Below, in pieces: positions 10,903 through 22,084 of a DNA stretch of 64,000 nucleotides (position 1 is the stretch's first letter; every line of letters starts with the position of its first letter). The stretch is from Diaporthe sp. PMI_573. Lineage: Eukaryota > Ascomycota > Sordariomycetes > Diaporthales > Diaporthaceae. A model generated the notes under the pieces. It saw only the letters and a list, made by a program, of their open reading frames with translations. It was not told the origin of the DNA and did no database searches. Location: contig JAJTUP010000048.1 in the NCBI GenBank assembly GCA_021399435.1, positions 62,001 to 126,000 of the forward strand, given 5' to 3'. Made by a program: the position numbers and the translations under genes.

Positions 10903-11497
10903 TTACTGAAAAACCGCATCAGTACCGACCCCAATATACGCCAAGCCCAACTCAACGCGATTACTGACCGGGGTATACAACAAGCCGACAGAAAGCAGAT
11001 TAAATCTGAACTTTTTGGTCTCTGACCCATCTTGGACCTCAAATTTATCTACAATTATCTCTTCTCCGTTGGAGGCGGGTTGGTGAGTGAATTCGCCGAT
11101 AACAGCGTCAACTTCTACACTTGATGCGCAATGGATTTCCATATACGTATCTTCGAGAGCCAACCGTCTTCTATCAAATCTTCCCAGCTAACCACCGTAG
11201 AATCAATCTCATTGCGATGATCAAAAGGTTGATTCTGAGACTATGTTATCCTCTCTAGTACCTGTTTGTTCATGTAAATGAACGCCAACTTGTCAGTGTT
11301 GGCTGGCGTGAGCCTGTTGCGTGCCTTGCTGTGGAGGAAGTTAACCGCCGAGAATGATCTCTCTGAGGGAACTGAATTGGCCATGGTTCCAAAGATTCGG
11401 ACTGCAGGTGTAGCCAGCTTGCTGCCCTGGTTATCAAGAAGCATCTAAGCATCTAATGGCGTCTATTCTTTTGAATAGACTAAGCCCCCTGAAGAAA
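10903..11497 (-). pseudogene. hAT C-terminal relic, same family as 53145-54063
   Basis: Two open segments (11241-11444 and 10903-11163) encode MLLDNQGSKLATPAVRIFG and NSVPSERSFSAVNFLHSKAR, the hAT dimerisation motif, then DTYMEIHCASSVEVDAVIGE. The plus-strand copy at 53,398-53,904 is near identical, and DNA similarity starts at the same base (11,497 against 53,398), implying a shared internal junction. A gap or stop separates the segments near 11,165-11,240. The relic ends near 10,990, where the protein diverges from the other copy after the shared DGSE motif. Confidence 0.85.
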
Positions 11498-12134
11498 TCA
11501 GATCGACGCATTTACGACCCACTGATGGCGGGAAAATAACTTCAACCTCCGAGAATATCCAGATACATAGGAATTAGAAAGGAAAGAACAGAAGTCTCCG
11601 GGTCAGGTGAAGCTTGACGTGCGAGATTTTGGTGCAATGCATGCGGAGGCTGGATTTGCAGTACAAGAGCGAGGCCGTGCTCCGTTTCGATGATCGGCAA
11701 CGCTTGGCTTGCCGTGCGGTTGTTGGTCCTCTCGATCCAGGTACGGGCTGTTCTGCGAGTGGGCATACGTCGTCGGAAGTCTTTTAGCTGCTGGAAATGA
11801 GGGAAGAATTCTAGGATGTTTCCGAGTCGTAAGACTCTCGGAAGGTGAAAGCAATGGCGACTGGCTTACGAAACTTGCGAGGCATCTCGTTTGGAACATA
11901 AGCCAGGCGGGGTATGTCCTCACATTTGCTGCTTAACTATAATGGAGAAACATACCGTCCGCCGCTGGGCCGTAGACACTCACGTCCTGCATTGCTGGAG
12001 TTGGAGTCCGTTTCTACGTTCAATCCGGAATCAGCAACCAAATTTCGGGCCCATTTTGTCCGGCAATTTATGCTCGTCCGACGTTGCTGAGCCGGTGGAG
12101 AATACCCTGCCATGCGACGAGACATCGTGGACAC
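11498..12134. other. Intergenic, nothing recognised
   Basis: No gene or repeat boundary could be supported. Confidence 0.45.
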
Positions 12135-12215
12135 TCAACTTCCCTTAAAAATAGTCCCTCGAGGCCGACAAAAACACTGATCTGTGCAGAATTGGAAGCT
12201 GATTCCATTGTCGTC
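12135..12215 (-). pseudogene. Short pogo-like transposase relic
   Basis: The frame contains FCTDQCFCRPRGTIF, closely matching FCTDKCFCLPRGTFF of the pogo-like transposase at 2951-4592. Only about 25 codons are convincingly similar. It marks an old, almost erased copy. Confidence 0.6.
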
Positions 12216-13090
12216 AGCAGAATTATACGATTGGTTTTTCTTCTGGCGGTTATTATAAATAAATCGACTGCCGAAGTCTAGCATGTACCATTCCCGGTTC
12301 GGTAGAAGCACTTCATACTCAATGTGGCCGGAGGTTTCTCTCGCCATTTAGAACAAAGGAAACGACGGACGCACAAGTCCTGCGCTCGGATGTCGCGTGG
12401 ACGAAAGGTAAAAGACAATATTTTCAAATATCCAGAGCTTTGGGAGGATCAAGGCAATGGCTCTTCTACTTGTTCTATTTTGTCGCCTTTACATATGCGT
12501 CCAATTTCCATACTGCATTAATTCTCTGCATCCCCTTGATCGTGCGAGAGGGTCACGGCACAGAACAGCTCAGTCACACGATGTTAATCACGTCCAGTTT
12601 GTTTTTCAGATAGACCAGACGAGCCCAAACTCGCCAATGCAGGATACCCAGGTGGGCCAGCCGCACGGCCAATTTCTCAAAGAGCTGCTGCTGAGCTCCC
12701 TCTTTCCTCGATACTCGTCCGGCCCCGGTGGCTTCTGAAGTATTGTCGCAAACACCGTCTTCCCTTCGTGCGGATGTTAAAGCTCCCATCTGCTCGCTAG
12801 CGGCGACAAAGAAGAGTGCAATACTGCTCAAGCTTTGGAAGTCTTTGACCCGCCTGCCGAGTACCATCATGACCCTGCGATGAAAGTCAGCCTGTATAGC
12901 ATGATACAGATCGCTGTTTATCTTGCAAACATGCTGGGCGACTTTGAAGATGGTTCACTTGTTTTCCTGGCTTAGGAGGTGGAGGGAGGTTGATAACAAA
13001 GCCTATAATATAGACGTAGAAACGCGATATTCACCATATGTTGGACTTCAGGCTCTACATATATTGAACTAATTATGGAAGTCCCATACA
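12216..13090. other. Intergenic, one unexplained open frame
   Basis: A 98-codon minus-strand frame (12574-12870) ends HLGILHWRVWARLVYLKN, a composition that looks protein-like, but I could not assign a family and it has no supporting exons. Confidence 0.35.
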
Positions 13091-13094
13091 GTAC

Positions 13095-13773
13095 TCGGAT
13101 ATTCAAACTGATGCCGAGGACCCTGACTTACGCGCCATCTTCGAATACCTGAATCCATCTGTTGCATTGCGGAAAGCCCATGTAACCGGAGATTCCATTC
13201 GAAACAAGATCATTGCAGAGTACTTCAAACACCGAGATACCATTACCAGTATTCTGCGTCGCTGCCCTGGTTTGGTGCACATCTCTTTTGATGGCTGGAC
13301 TGCTCGAAATCGAAAGAGCCTGTGTGGGATGGCATGCTTCTTCAGAGACGAGCAGAATCGTCCCTTGAAAATTGTCCTCGGTCTACCCGAGATATCGAAA
13401 CGGCATACCGGCGAGAACATTGCGGCCGAGGTATTCACAATCATCGATCTATTTGGCATTGGAGACAAAGTAGGGTACGCAACCCTCGACAACGCTCCCA
13501 ATAACGATACAGCAATGAACTCGCTTGGTGAACTCATTGGGTTTGAGGGTAAGCGCCGACGCGTGCGCTGCTTTGGCCATACCCTCAATCTTGCAGCGAA
13601 AGCCCTTCTTTTCGGCAAGTGTGCGGATGCTCTCGAGCTGGACGACCCATTCAGTGGTGCCAGTGTCGTATCTGATGTCGAATGGGAAAGGTGGTTGAAG
13701 AAAGGGCCTGTTGGTGTGTCAACTACCCTGAATCTTGGGTTCCTTCGCTAAGATGTTTTAGGCAAGCTGCATA
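13095..13773 (+). pseudogene. hAT transposase core fragment with intron
   Basis: Encodes the N-terminal half of the hAT RNase H-like core: IFEYLNPSVALRKAHVTGDS, VHISFDGWTARN, KVGYATLDNAPNNDTA and RCFGHTLNLAAKALLFGK. The intact transposase at 35,426-37,917 has the same series (LHISFDGWTSRN, KIGYFTLDKAENNDTA). A 48-bp intron (13714-13761, GTGTGT..TTTTAG, phase 1) joins GPVG to KLH as in that copy. Coding stops at 13,773 where a LINE 5' fragment begins, so the LINE landed inside this hAT. The N-terminal BED region and the C-terminal half are missing here. Confidence 0.85.
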
Positions 13774-13970
13774 TGTCAGATTATCACCCTTTTAGGTATG
13801 TGGGACGTGTAATTATGGTCCAATTGATGGGGTAGTAACTGTGTGTATTGTGATGATGTCTTGTCCAGGTTCTCTAGTGCGACCCCGCCCGTTCAGGGGG
13901 CTGGTTTTGTCGTGATGGGCATAATGATGCCTCAGGCACACATTTGTCAAATGCCCGTCACATCTGACAG
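13774..13970 (+). mobile_element. LINE 5' end fragment
   Basis: About 197 bp match the reverse complement of 19,666-19,866, the 5' untranslated region of the large LINE copy, starting with TGTCAGATTATCACCC. The match ends after CACATCTGACA, just before a 12-bp direct repeat. It lies in opposite orientation to the large LINE, so the locus has inverted LINE 5' ends 5.7 kb apart. Confidence 0.85.
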
Positions 13971-14037
13971 CATAATGGAGTCAGGCCCTCTGGGGTGTGT
14001 CCCCCCGGGCGAAATAAAATCCATCCATAATGGAGTC
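13971..14037 (+). mobile_element. Severely 5'-truncated LINE tail with 12-bp target duplication
   Basis: A 43-bp segment (13983-14025) equals the 3' end of the LINE family (GGCCCTCTGGGGTGTG, ending AAATAAAATCCATCC). The same tail, reversed, is at 14,233-14,281 on the large copy. It is flanked by the direct repeat CATAATGGAGTC at 13971-13982 and 14026-14037, a good target-site duplication. This is what target-primed reverse transcription that stopped after some 43 bases would leave. Confidence 0.8.
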
Positions 14038-14067
14038 GGATTGGGAAGTTTCAGGGGATACAGCAAC

Positions 14068-14232
14068 AGGCTGTTGGAGGCTGTGGAGAAAGGAGGCCGG
14101 AACAGGGATTATATTGATCCGACGCACTAAGCCTGTTTTGGAATGGGCTAAACCTAATAGGGAAGGGAATATAAAGCATATAAAACGCGCGTGTTTTAAA
14201 TATTTAATGCAAAAAGCGCATTTTATTTAATG
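14068..14232 (-). mobile_element. hAT end fragment, same family as 53145-54063
   Basis: Reverse complement matches 53,158-53,345 over about 165 bp, including the TTTAAATATTTAATGCAAAAAG stretch and GGATTATATTGATCCGAC. In the copy at 53,145 this segment lies at the 5' end just inside the terminal repeat. Here it is cut by LINE sequence at both sides. Confidence 0.75.
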
Positions 14233-14495
14233 ATGGATGGATGGATTTTATTTCGCCCGGGGGGACACACCCCAGAGGGCCTTTGCGCTAAGCTATTTTC
14301 GTTTCGTACGGTTCTTCCATAATCACCCGAAGCCCCACAATTTCACTCTACTGACTGGTCCAATCTGATGTATATGCAGTGACAGGCCTGCTTGAAGGCC
14401 AATTTCTCCAAGTGTTCAGCATCCTATCCTCAGCAGCTGAAGCACGGTCTGCCAAAATGAGACTGTATGATGTTAGTAGGATTCAATCTGAATAG

Positions 14496-17400
14496 TTAGT
14501 GTGCCTGAGGCTTCTGGTCCATGTCAAGCCTCCCCGTTGCAATGGCAAATTTGGTCGTCGCCCGTACTGCCCGCATGTCTGGTGTCCATTTGTCACCGTC
14601 AGACGCCGCCTTTCCCCCCAGGAAGTATGATAGGTTTCCCATCTTTGCCTGTGAGCATCGCAACATGCCTTCCCGTTGCGCGGTCCATTTTGCACAGCGG
14701 AATAGGAAGTGTTCCACTGTCTCTGATGCTAGCCCGCATTCGCAAGTGTCCGATTCCACCGTTCCTATCTTGCATAGAAAGCTGTTAAGTCTCACCATTC
14801 CGGTGCGGAGCTGTGATAGTACGTCTGCTTCCTTCCTCTTCAGCGGGTCATATAGAGTACGGGTATGCTTGCCTGGCAGTGCCGTATCTATCTGCTTCGA
14901 GCATTTCCCGACTCTTTCTGGTAGTGTTCTTGTTTGCCGCTGCTTGGTTATCGCTAGTCTTATCCTTGTGGATCTTGCTAGATGTGGTGGCACATCTGGT
15001 CTGCATTCTCCTTCTGTGGCCTTCCGCGCTGCTGCTTTGGCTTTTGGTCCCAGCGCAAAATCCTCTTCTCCTGCTGGAACCCACAACATCCGGAGAGAGT
15101 GGCCCTCGTCTTCGAGACGCTTCATATGGTCGTATATTTGCCGTATGATCTGTTGGCCGGATTGTTGTCGTGGCCGCCGTATGGCTTCTAGTGCGGAGCG
15201 GCTGCTCGTCATGACAGTCACATCCCGCCAGCAGAGTCCAGACGGCATACATCTCAATACCATCTCTATAGCTCCCAACTCGGCGATGTATAGGTTCAGC
15301 TCCTCCGTCAACCCGAGAGTGATGGAGTAGCTGGCCACTACCTCGTCATCTTTGTTGATCGCCGTATCTCGTACGACACCTCCCATGCCTACCATGCCCC
15401 TTCTCTGCGAGGAGCAGGTGGCAATAACTATGCCATTCACCCTCTTTGCTTCGTCCACCGCTCTCTCCCGGTCAGGGTCGCACGACACCGGAATACGGTT
15501 CCTCCATGGCGGTAACGCGTACTCCCGAATGATCTCCATTCGTTCAGTGGCTGTTTCCCCTTGTACTTGAGCAATCCTCTGCATCGGCGATACGAATCGG
15601 CGACACACTTTCACTTTCAGTGTCGCCAACGGGTGTGTCCTGGGAAGGGTCCGGAGGTTGATCCAAAACCTTGTTGCCGCTTGCGCATGCCGTTCTTGCA
15701 CCGGTTGGATGCTAGCTTCGGCCTCTGCCACCGCCGTTGCGACGGTCCGGAAAGCCCCCGTGATCGCCTGTGCTCCGACCATCTGTGCCTTGTCCAGCCA
15801 AGCAGCTTCTCTAATGCCACATGAGTGCGCCCACACGCTGGACGCATAGTCCATGGTGGGAGCTACTGTTGCTACGAACAGTTGTCTCGCAGTCCGCGGT
15901 GACAGCATCTTCAGTCTTCTCAGACACATAGCAGCCGAGAGCCCCTTTGCGGCGGCTCTAGCTATGTGTTCCTTGTACCGCAGTTTCGCGTCCATGACCA
16001 CTCCCAGGATCTTGGCGCTCGCCTTGGGCTTGACTACTTTTCCTTTGATCATGAACGCTTTGTCGCTGGTACGCGCGGCGTTTCGCGTGAAATGCACGAT
16101 GGTCGTCTTGTCTCCGTTGAACGTCGCGCCGCTCCGTCTTTCCCAGCCCAGTGCTTCGTCTATAATTGATTGGATGCCGGCTCGATTCTCCTCCGCTGTT
16201 GGTCCCACCACCCAGGCTGAGTAGTCGTCCACGAATGCCATCGAACCACCTCTTGCGTTGATTCTTCTCTGCACCAAATCTGCATTGAAGAACAGGAACA
16301 ACACCGGCGACAGTGGTGATCCTTGCGGGAGACCTGCCTGTGGCAACTCCCGTAGCTGTGACTTGTACCCATTTACCACCACGGTGGCCATGCGTCCAGA
16401 GCAGAAGGCGTCAATCCATCTCACCAGTCCACCAGGTATGCCTCTCGCCTTCAGCCTCTCCAGTAGTCGTTCTTTGAACACTCCGTTGTAAGCACCCTTG
16501 ACGTCGAAACTGATCAGACTGAGCACCCTGCCGGCCCTCCATGCCTTGTAGATCTGCTCCTGCAGCAGTATCAGTGCTTGTTCGGCTGACCTTCGCTTCC
16601 TTGCCCCGAAATGGTTTGCAGGCAGCAGTCCATAGCTTTCCACTACATAGGATACCCGCTCTGCAACGGCTGCCTCGAGTATCTTGCCCAGTGTTGACAG
16701 CAGGGATATCGGTCTCCATGGCCTTGGCCACTGTGTAGTCTCCCTTGTCTGCTTTCTTTAGCGGGATGATCTTCGCACTCCTCCACTGGTGGGGTACCAC
16801 ACCGTCCCTGAGGGAAGTGTCGAAAAGGTGCAAGACACGGTATCTAACCACTGGCCAAAGCTGTTTCCACACCATTGCTGGCAGACCATCCTCTCCAGGT
16901 GCTTTCCAAGGTTTCGCTGCTAGCACTTTTTCTTCAACTTCCTCCATGGTGAGGTCTGGCATGTGCACTTCCGTCCGTTGCGGTCGCTCGCCTTCATCGT
17001 CAATCTTAGCCGGCAACGGGGGGAAGAACGTGCTGAGCAGCTCCTCTGCCTGCTCCACCGTATCTTCCGTGGTGGAACCGTCTTCCCTCTTCAAAGGGGG
17101 CACCCTGTCGTCCATAACACCTGTTTCTGGTTTTAAGTACTTGGCCGCCTTCCATATGTTGACATCTTCTGCCAGGAAGTCGTCCCAGTGCAGTTTTTTC
17201 TGTTTCCGGATGGCATCATGGTACTCCTTGGATGCTTCCTTGGCCCGTCTTTCCAGGTCGGGCCTCACTTGGCCTGCTCGCCGCTGTGCCCTGGCCTGAT
17301 TTCGCCAGAATGTGTACACCCGCCGAAGTCCTGTCAAATCCTTCGTCCACCAGCGCTTCGCGTACGGTACTGGTTGTGCTCGGGGTGTCAGATCGTGGAT

Positions 17401-18276
17401 CGCCTCGAGGACGACCCTCATTAACTGGTCTGTCTGCTCCTGCACACCGACAGTCCAGGGAAGCTCTCGGAGATTTTTCTTCACCCTGGTTCTGATTGTT
17501 GTCCATGGTGCGTTCTTGAACGACAGTCTTTCCGTGACAATCCGATCAGGCATCGCGAGATCGAACGTCGTTTGGATCGCCCGGTGGTCCGATCCGTGTT
17601 CTGTCGGGTGTATGGAGCACGTCACCATTTCGTCTGCCAGTTTTGCCGTCGCCAGCATCAGGTCGATTGTGCTTTCCTTGTCGGGGCCTTGCCATGTCTT
17701 TGTGCCTCTCGGGAGGAGGCTGCATAGGCCGTGCTCGTTCATGACGTCGATAATCGGTTCGGCCTCGCCTTGCCTTGCCAAGGCCACGTCGTCTCCTCCC
17801 CATAGCCGGTCGTGCTGATTAAAATCTCCGGCCAGAATGACGTCCACCGCCATCCCTGACCTGCTCCTGAGGTCGAGGATCACCTGGTGCAGGGTATGGC
17901 ATGTATTTCGAAGAGCCTGGGGCTTGCGTCCCGGCACATACACTGACACAACCAACATTATTCGGTCCGGAAGTCGTATGGCTGCTGCTGTCAAGTCCGA
18001 GGACTGTATTGGTACTTGGTCGGCCCCCAAGTCCCTATTCACCCACAACATGCTCCGGATCGGCCATCTGCCATCTCTCCAAATCGTAGGGACCATTTTA
18101 ATCCATCTGGGATGCCCCATAGGGACTGTTAATAGTTTGCCGTCACCTTTCCATGCCTGTGGTTCTTGGACTGCCACAACTGCAAAATCCTGGAGTCGCG
18201 TATCGTTCATTAGGCTCTCGTGTACCGTGTCCTGTTTTCTTACATTCAATTGGATGACCTGGAATATTCTACTCAT
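14496..18276 (-). pseudogene. LINE ORF2 polyprotein, one frameshift
   Basis: Starts at ATG 18276 (MSRIFQVIQLNVRKQD). An AP-type endonuclease follows: VVAVQEPQAW, DVILAGDFNQHDRLWGG, and EHGSDHRAI. The reverse transcriptase begins near KPWKAPGEDGLPA and continues through SLISFDVKGAYNGV, LPQGSPLSPVLFLF and the catalytic FVDDYSAWV. An RNase H-like segment (MVGMGGVVRD, ALEAIRRPRQQSGQ) lacks an obvious full set of catalytic acids. A C-terminal Cys/His motif (CECGLASETVEHFLFRC) ends the protein. One extra base near 16,714 (plus-strand context CCATGGCC) shifts frame between TVAKA and the expected WRPISLLS segment. Otherwise long open frames remain, so the copy is young. Confidence 0.92.
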
Positions 18277-19579
18277 GCCGAGTAGGGTAGAGTTTCGGGC
18301 AGCTGCGACTGAACGACTCGTGCGGTCCACCACAGGGTACGCACTTGGGTACCTGCGTCTGGCACTCACTATGATGGTGGTCTTCGGCAGCGCACCTCGC
18401 ACATACCCGATTCTTGCTGCACGAGAAAGCCTTGTGGCCGAGCTCCTGGCAGTTGTAGCATTGTATCGGTCCGGCTCTCCGCTCGAACACGCTAGTGTAC
18501 GCCGATTCACCCGCTGCAAGGAAGTAGCGTTCTTGTAGGAGTCTCCTGGCATCGCTGTTCTTGGTGAGGTATACCACCATGGATCCATATGCTTTCGCGT
18601 TGTCCTTTCGACTCAACCAGGCCATCTTGGCAATTTGAACTTCATTCTCTTGGCCCAAAGCGTCCATCGCTCCAGGAAGGACCTTGCCTTCCTGGTCGAG
18701 AACGGCAGCACGGTTGATATTGTCAACTTTGACTGGGTACAGTTGGTCTCGGAGCACTCTTGCACCTGGAGCCTTCTTGGCCTCGATGATCGCCTTGATC
18801 CTCTTCAGTTCTTCCTCGTTCCTACCAATCACCCTCAGGCGGTTGGTATTCCGTCCATCTTTGGTGACTGCAACACATCGCCAACTCGGCTGGTCGCTGG
18901 ACATTCGCATTTCCTGTTCAACGGTTTTGCGAATCATTGCCGGTGTAGCGTCTCCAATGTGATCCTCGGGCACCCTGGATGTGTCCACTGTGCAGAACAC
19001 CGGCTTTGGAGTCGCCGATCGGGCCGTAGATGGAGATTGGATGGGAGTACTAACGGGTGTCATTCTGGCCGCGTCTGCATATGTCCGGCCCGGCGATCGT
19101 GGTGCCTGAGCCTTACTCAGTGTATCCAGCTGTAGTCGGGTCTGCTCCAGCTTGTCGCAAACCTGGGTAAGCTGCTGTCGGACTTGCGATAATTCTTGTG
19201 CCATCTGGGCCGTAGTCCTAGTAACTTCCTCAGCCATGCGGTCCCTAAGCTTAGCAAACTCGAGCTGAAATTCCGCCTTCATCGATTCCATTCTCTTATT
19301 GAAATCTTGTTCCAGGAGTCGTTTTAGGCTCTGGGCAACCTCGCTCATGCTACCAGCTGCCTTAGGCGCGGCCCGTTTCTTAGCTCGGGTATGACTCGGA
19401 GTTCCCTCACTGCTCTCCTCTTCCTGCCATTCCATAGCACCTTTTTGCTGCTTGGATTCCAACGCCCTCGTCGTTCTGGTCCTTTTACGCAGGGGACGAT
19501 GACAACCCCCGCCCGGAACATCCTGTTCGCCTTCCATGACGACAATGACGTCTGATGCGGGGTTCGCAACACCAGACAT
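18269..19579 (-). CDS. LINE ORF1 gag-like nucleic-acid-binding protein
   Basis: An intact 436-codon frame starting MSGVANPASDVIVVMEG. A basic N-terminus (RPLRKRTRTTRALE) is followed by a long Gln/Leu/Arg coiled-coil stretch (about residues 80-145), a central RNA-recognition-like region, and three C-terminal zinc-knuckle-type motifs: CYNCQELGHKAFSC, CARCAAEDHHHSEC and CVPCGGPHESFSRSC. Such proteins coat LINE RNA and act as chaperones in retrotransposition. The stop overlaps the ORF2 start. A diverged copy of its N-terminus occurs at 27,072-27,361. Confidence 0.92.
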   Translation of the reverse strand: MSGVANPASDVIVVMEGEQDVPGGGCHRPLRKRTRTTRALESKQQKGAMEWQEEESSEGTPSHTRAKKRAAPKAAGSMSEVAQSLKRLLEQDFNKRMESMKAEFQLEFAKLRDRMAEEVTRTTAQMAQELSQVRQQLTQVCDKLEQTRLQLDTLSKAQAPRSPGRTYADAARMTPVSTPIQSPSTARSATPKPVFCTVDTSRVPEDHIGDATPAMIRKTVEQEMRMSSDQPSWRCVAVTKDGRNTNRLRVIGRNEEELKRIKAIIEAKKAPGARVLRDQLYPVKVDNINRAAVLDQEGKVLPGAMDALGQENEVQIAKMAWLSRKDNAKAYGSMVVYLTKNSDARRLLQERYFLAAGESAYTSVFERRAGPIQCYNCQELGHKAFSCSKNRVCARCAAEDHHHSECQTQVPKCVPCGGPHESFSRSCPKLYPTRHE

Positions 19580-20008
19580 CCACCAGTGGCCAGAATCTCC
19601 GCCAAGCGGCCACCAGGTATTTCAAAGGTTGTAAAGAAGATAAAATATTTCGTCTGAGGGGGTGTGTCAGATGTGACGGGCATTTGACAAATGTGTGCCT
19701 GAGGCATCATTATGCCCATCACGACAAAACCAGCCCCCTGAACGGGCGGGGTCGCACTAGAGAACCTAGACAAGACATCATCATCAATACACACAGTGAC
19801 CACCCCATCAATTGGACCATAATTACACGTCCCATATACCTAAAAGGGTGATAATCTGACAGATGCTAATGTCTAAGCTAATGCATTTTAAAAAAAATCT
19901 ATTGCTAAAAAGCATCTCTAATTAATAGTGGGCACGAGTAGACATGCTCTGGAAGAAATGCTTTTGTGTAGCAGACATAATTCATTCTCTTATATAACCT
20001 TAGAGATA

Positions 20009-21645
20009 TTATTTACATAGTGTTTTGGAGACTCGCTGATTGCGAGGTTGGTGGTGCTCTGATGTAGATGCTGCCTCCTTTGATCCGACAATAGTATCAA
20101 TAACGGGGAGGATAGTAGGCGAATCTGAGCTTGGAGTGCTTTCTTGACCGGGAGTAGAGACTGTCGAAAATGACGCAGTAAGGGGTGGCTGGTCATGGCG
20201 ATCACAATCCCAATGCTCACTTTGACCATCATGTGCATGCTGAAATTCGACGGGGAGAAGGCGGGCTCTCTTCACGGGGCCCTGCGCCCTCGGCCTTCCA
20301 CGGCGCTCTGCAGATCCTGCCCTGACGGCCTCTTCATACTCGTCATCATCGACGTGGTCTAACCAGTGCCACTGCGTATCAGGAGTATCGTAAGGGCCGT
20401 CGGGGTCCTCGCCGCAGGAGCTGCTGAGATCGTCGAAAGGCCCATCCACATCCAGCCAAGAGCCACTAGTAAGGTCGTCGTCGTCTCCCCTGCGCCGCTT
20501 CCTCGATGCCGAATAAGTATCCGTGCCCTGCTGCTCAGTCGCGCGGCTTCTCTTTCTAGGACTCGCGCTCCGCGACCCTCCGCCGCCATACCGATTATCC
20601 AGCTCGTCAGGCGTTAGATTCTTGACTTCATACCTGGCCGGTCCATCTTTGTTGCGCTCGTCGAAAACAAGGACATAAACTACCCTTGAGACAGAGCAGA
20701 GAAGAAAGGGCTTGATCAGGTATAAAACAGACCATGCAAAGTGGGCGAGGATGCATTCCCGCGGGACGTGGCGGCAATTTTGGAGCGTGATGTTGTGATA
20801 TAGGTCGCGCAGCTCAGAGCTACATGGGGCACTGCCGATTACATGTACGGCGTACTCAAACGTGGAGCTTTGCCCTGTCGAGGCTGAGGCTGCGAGGGCT
20901 GGCTTCGGTACAATAGTCCATTGTCGATTATCAAACTCCTTGTGCAAGTCCGCCTTTAGTGTGAGAAGGTTGCCGGGGTCGTCTATATTTGTGATCCAAG
21001 CCATGCCGTTCCGCCGGAGCCATCTGTCCTCGAGCCTTGGTATGAGATGTGCTTTTGTAGGTCCTAGCGAAGAGGCCGTGACAGCGCAACGTGATGGGAG
21101 GGGATCGACCGGAGAGGGCTTAGGCCAGATATCGGTATCATCGCTGTCGGGAAAGTTGTCGTGGGGGAATTGCCAGTCATCCCAGGACGGAACAACTGGG
21201 TATGGGTTCGCTTGATCTGCCAATCCTCTAACCATTAGCACCAAGTACCGACACAGCAGATTGTACTGAGGTCATCAGGCCAAGTACCATAGCCAGCGAC
21301 TACGAGGTAGTACTCGCGATGTGTGAGTATGCCATCCCTGGAGAGAAGCTCGTCAACGCGCTGCGTGCCTTGACGGTCGAGGGAGAGGTAGCTCGTAGAG
21401 AAGGCGTTGCTGGCAATGATCTGTGCGGCGAGTAGGGCTGTACGGTGGTGGACTCCAAGCAGGCCGCCCGCGTCTTGTGGCGAGGGATCAACGCGAGGCA
21501 AGCTGAAGAGTGTGTGATACGGAGAAGGGTACCCGGGATGTAGGAACCAGATGCGACTTTCGAAAGAAGGCTCGCGTGGTTCTATCGCGGGCCGGCGCAG
21601 CATCGTGGCGTGCAAGTTATTGTCGGACGGGGTATCGCTCGTCAT
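20009..21645 (-). CDS. HNH_2-type endonuclease domain protein
   Basis: Start at ATG 21645 (MTSDTPSDNNLHAT). One 71-bp intron, 21217-21287 (GTACTT..GGCAG, phase 1), gives a 521-aa protein. The N-terminal part (GVHHRTALLAAQIIASNAF) is typical of fungal proteins with this domain. The HNH core follows after the intron: RCAVTAS, AHLIPRLEDRWLRRNGM, then a Asp-Asp-Pro-Gly-Asn-Leu-Leu-Thr-Leu segment with DLHKEFDNRQW. These match the Cys, His and Asn/His landmarks of HNH_2 nucleases. The C-terminal 170 residues are disordered, rich in Ser, Asp and Arg, with KRSRATEQQ and SRKRRRGDDDD stretches that could be nuclear signals. No lesion is seen. The role of this fungal family is not established. It is divergent from the CCCH gene. 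Confidence 0.85.
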
Positions 21646-22084
21646 TCGACTTCGGCTGGGGCAATGTGATCTCAAGGCGCCAGCTGATCTGCCGATTAGC
21701 CGCCTTAGTCATCAAGGCGCGCCCCACTCTTGCAGCTCAGCAAGAGCTCGGCGGCTGACTGCTGCCCCGCCCAAGTGCCGGCATCATTCATCTTATCGTC
21801 TCAATCCATTGTTCCGCCACCTCCAGGCAAGCAAAGAGGCAGCAACGAACCTGCCAGGGACCTTGAAACCAGCGGAGAGTGCAGAGGTCAGAGTCGAGAT
21901 TGCAGGTCAGAGTAAAAAACGAGGTTCCACATCCCTTAGAAAGGCTGGAAAGGTCCCTGAGTAAGGATTCAACTGCCGACTTGGCCGTTGCCTTTTTTTG
22001 CCTTTGCCTTGCGCATCCTGCTCTCCTCGACCGCGCCAAACGCGCCAACCACAAGACAGTCACAGGCAGAGGCAGACCACTGAG
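21646..22084. promoter_or_regulatory. Shared intergenic region of a divergent gene pair
   Basis: The starts of the HNH gene (21645, minus) and the CCCH gene (22085, plus) are 439 bp apart, so promoters for both should lie here. No canonical TATA box stands out. The last 150 bp are pyrimidine-rich, as is common upstream of fungal starts. Confidence 0.5.

Larger units (their letters stand above)
14233..19866 (-). mobile_element. Tad1-like LINE, nearly complete (5.6 kb)
   Basis: A non-LTR retrotransposon with 5' UTR (about 19,580-19,866), gag-like ORF1, ORF2 (endonuclease, reverse transcriptase, RNase H-like region, C-terminal Cys/His motif) and a 3' UTR ending AAATAAAATCC(ATCC)n at 14,233. The tail is a short ATCC repeat, not poly(A). 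ORF1 and ORF2 overlap by eight bases in the string ATGAGTAG, in which ATG starts ORF2 and TAG ends ORF1, consistent with coupled translation. One frameshift lies in ORF2. It is inserted next to a hAT terminal fragment; I found no convincing target duplication. Confidence 0.92.

Noticed and set aside
12574..12870. 98-codon minus-strand frame with HWRVWARLVYLKN
   Set aside because: Protein-like composition but no family or exon support, so it is not annotated as a gene.
14521..15330. Long plus-strand frame (269 codons) opposite the LINE ORF2
   Set aside because: It is the antisense shadow of the reverse transcriptase/RNase H coding sequence, with no family motif of its own.
17837..18538. 233-codon plus-strand frame opposite the LINE endonuclease
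   Set aside because: Antisense shadow of ORF2; composition follows the complementary codons.
14233..19866. Target-site duplication for the large LINE
   Set aside because: Short matches such as CATC at both ends are too weak to be distinguished from chance.
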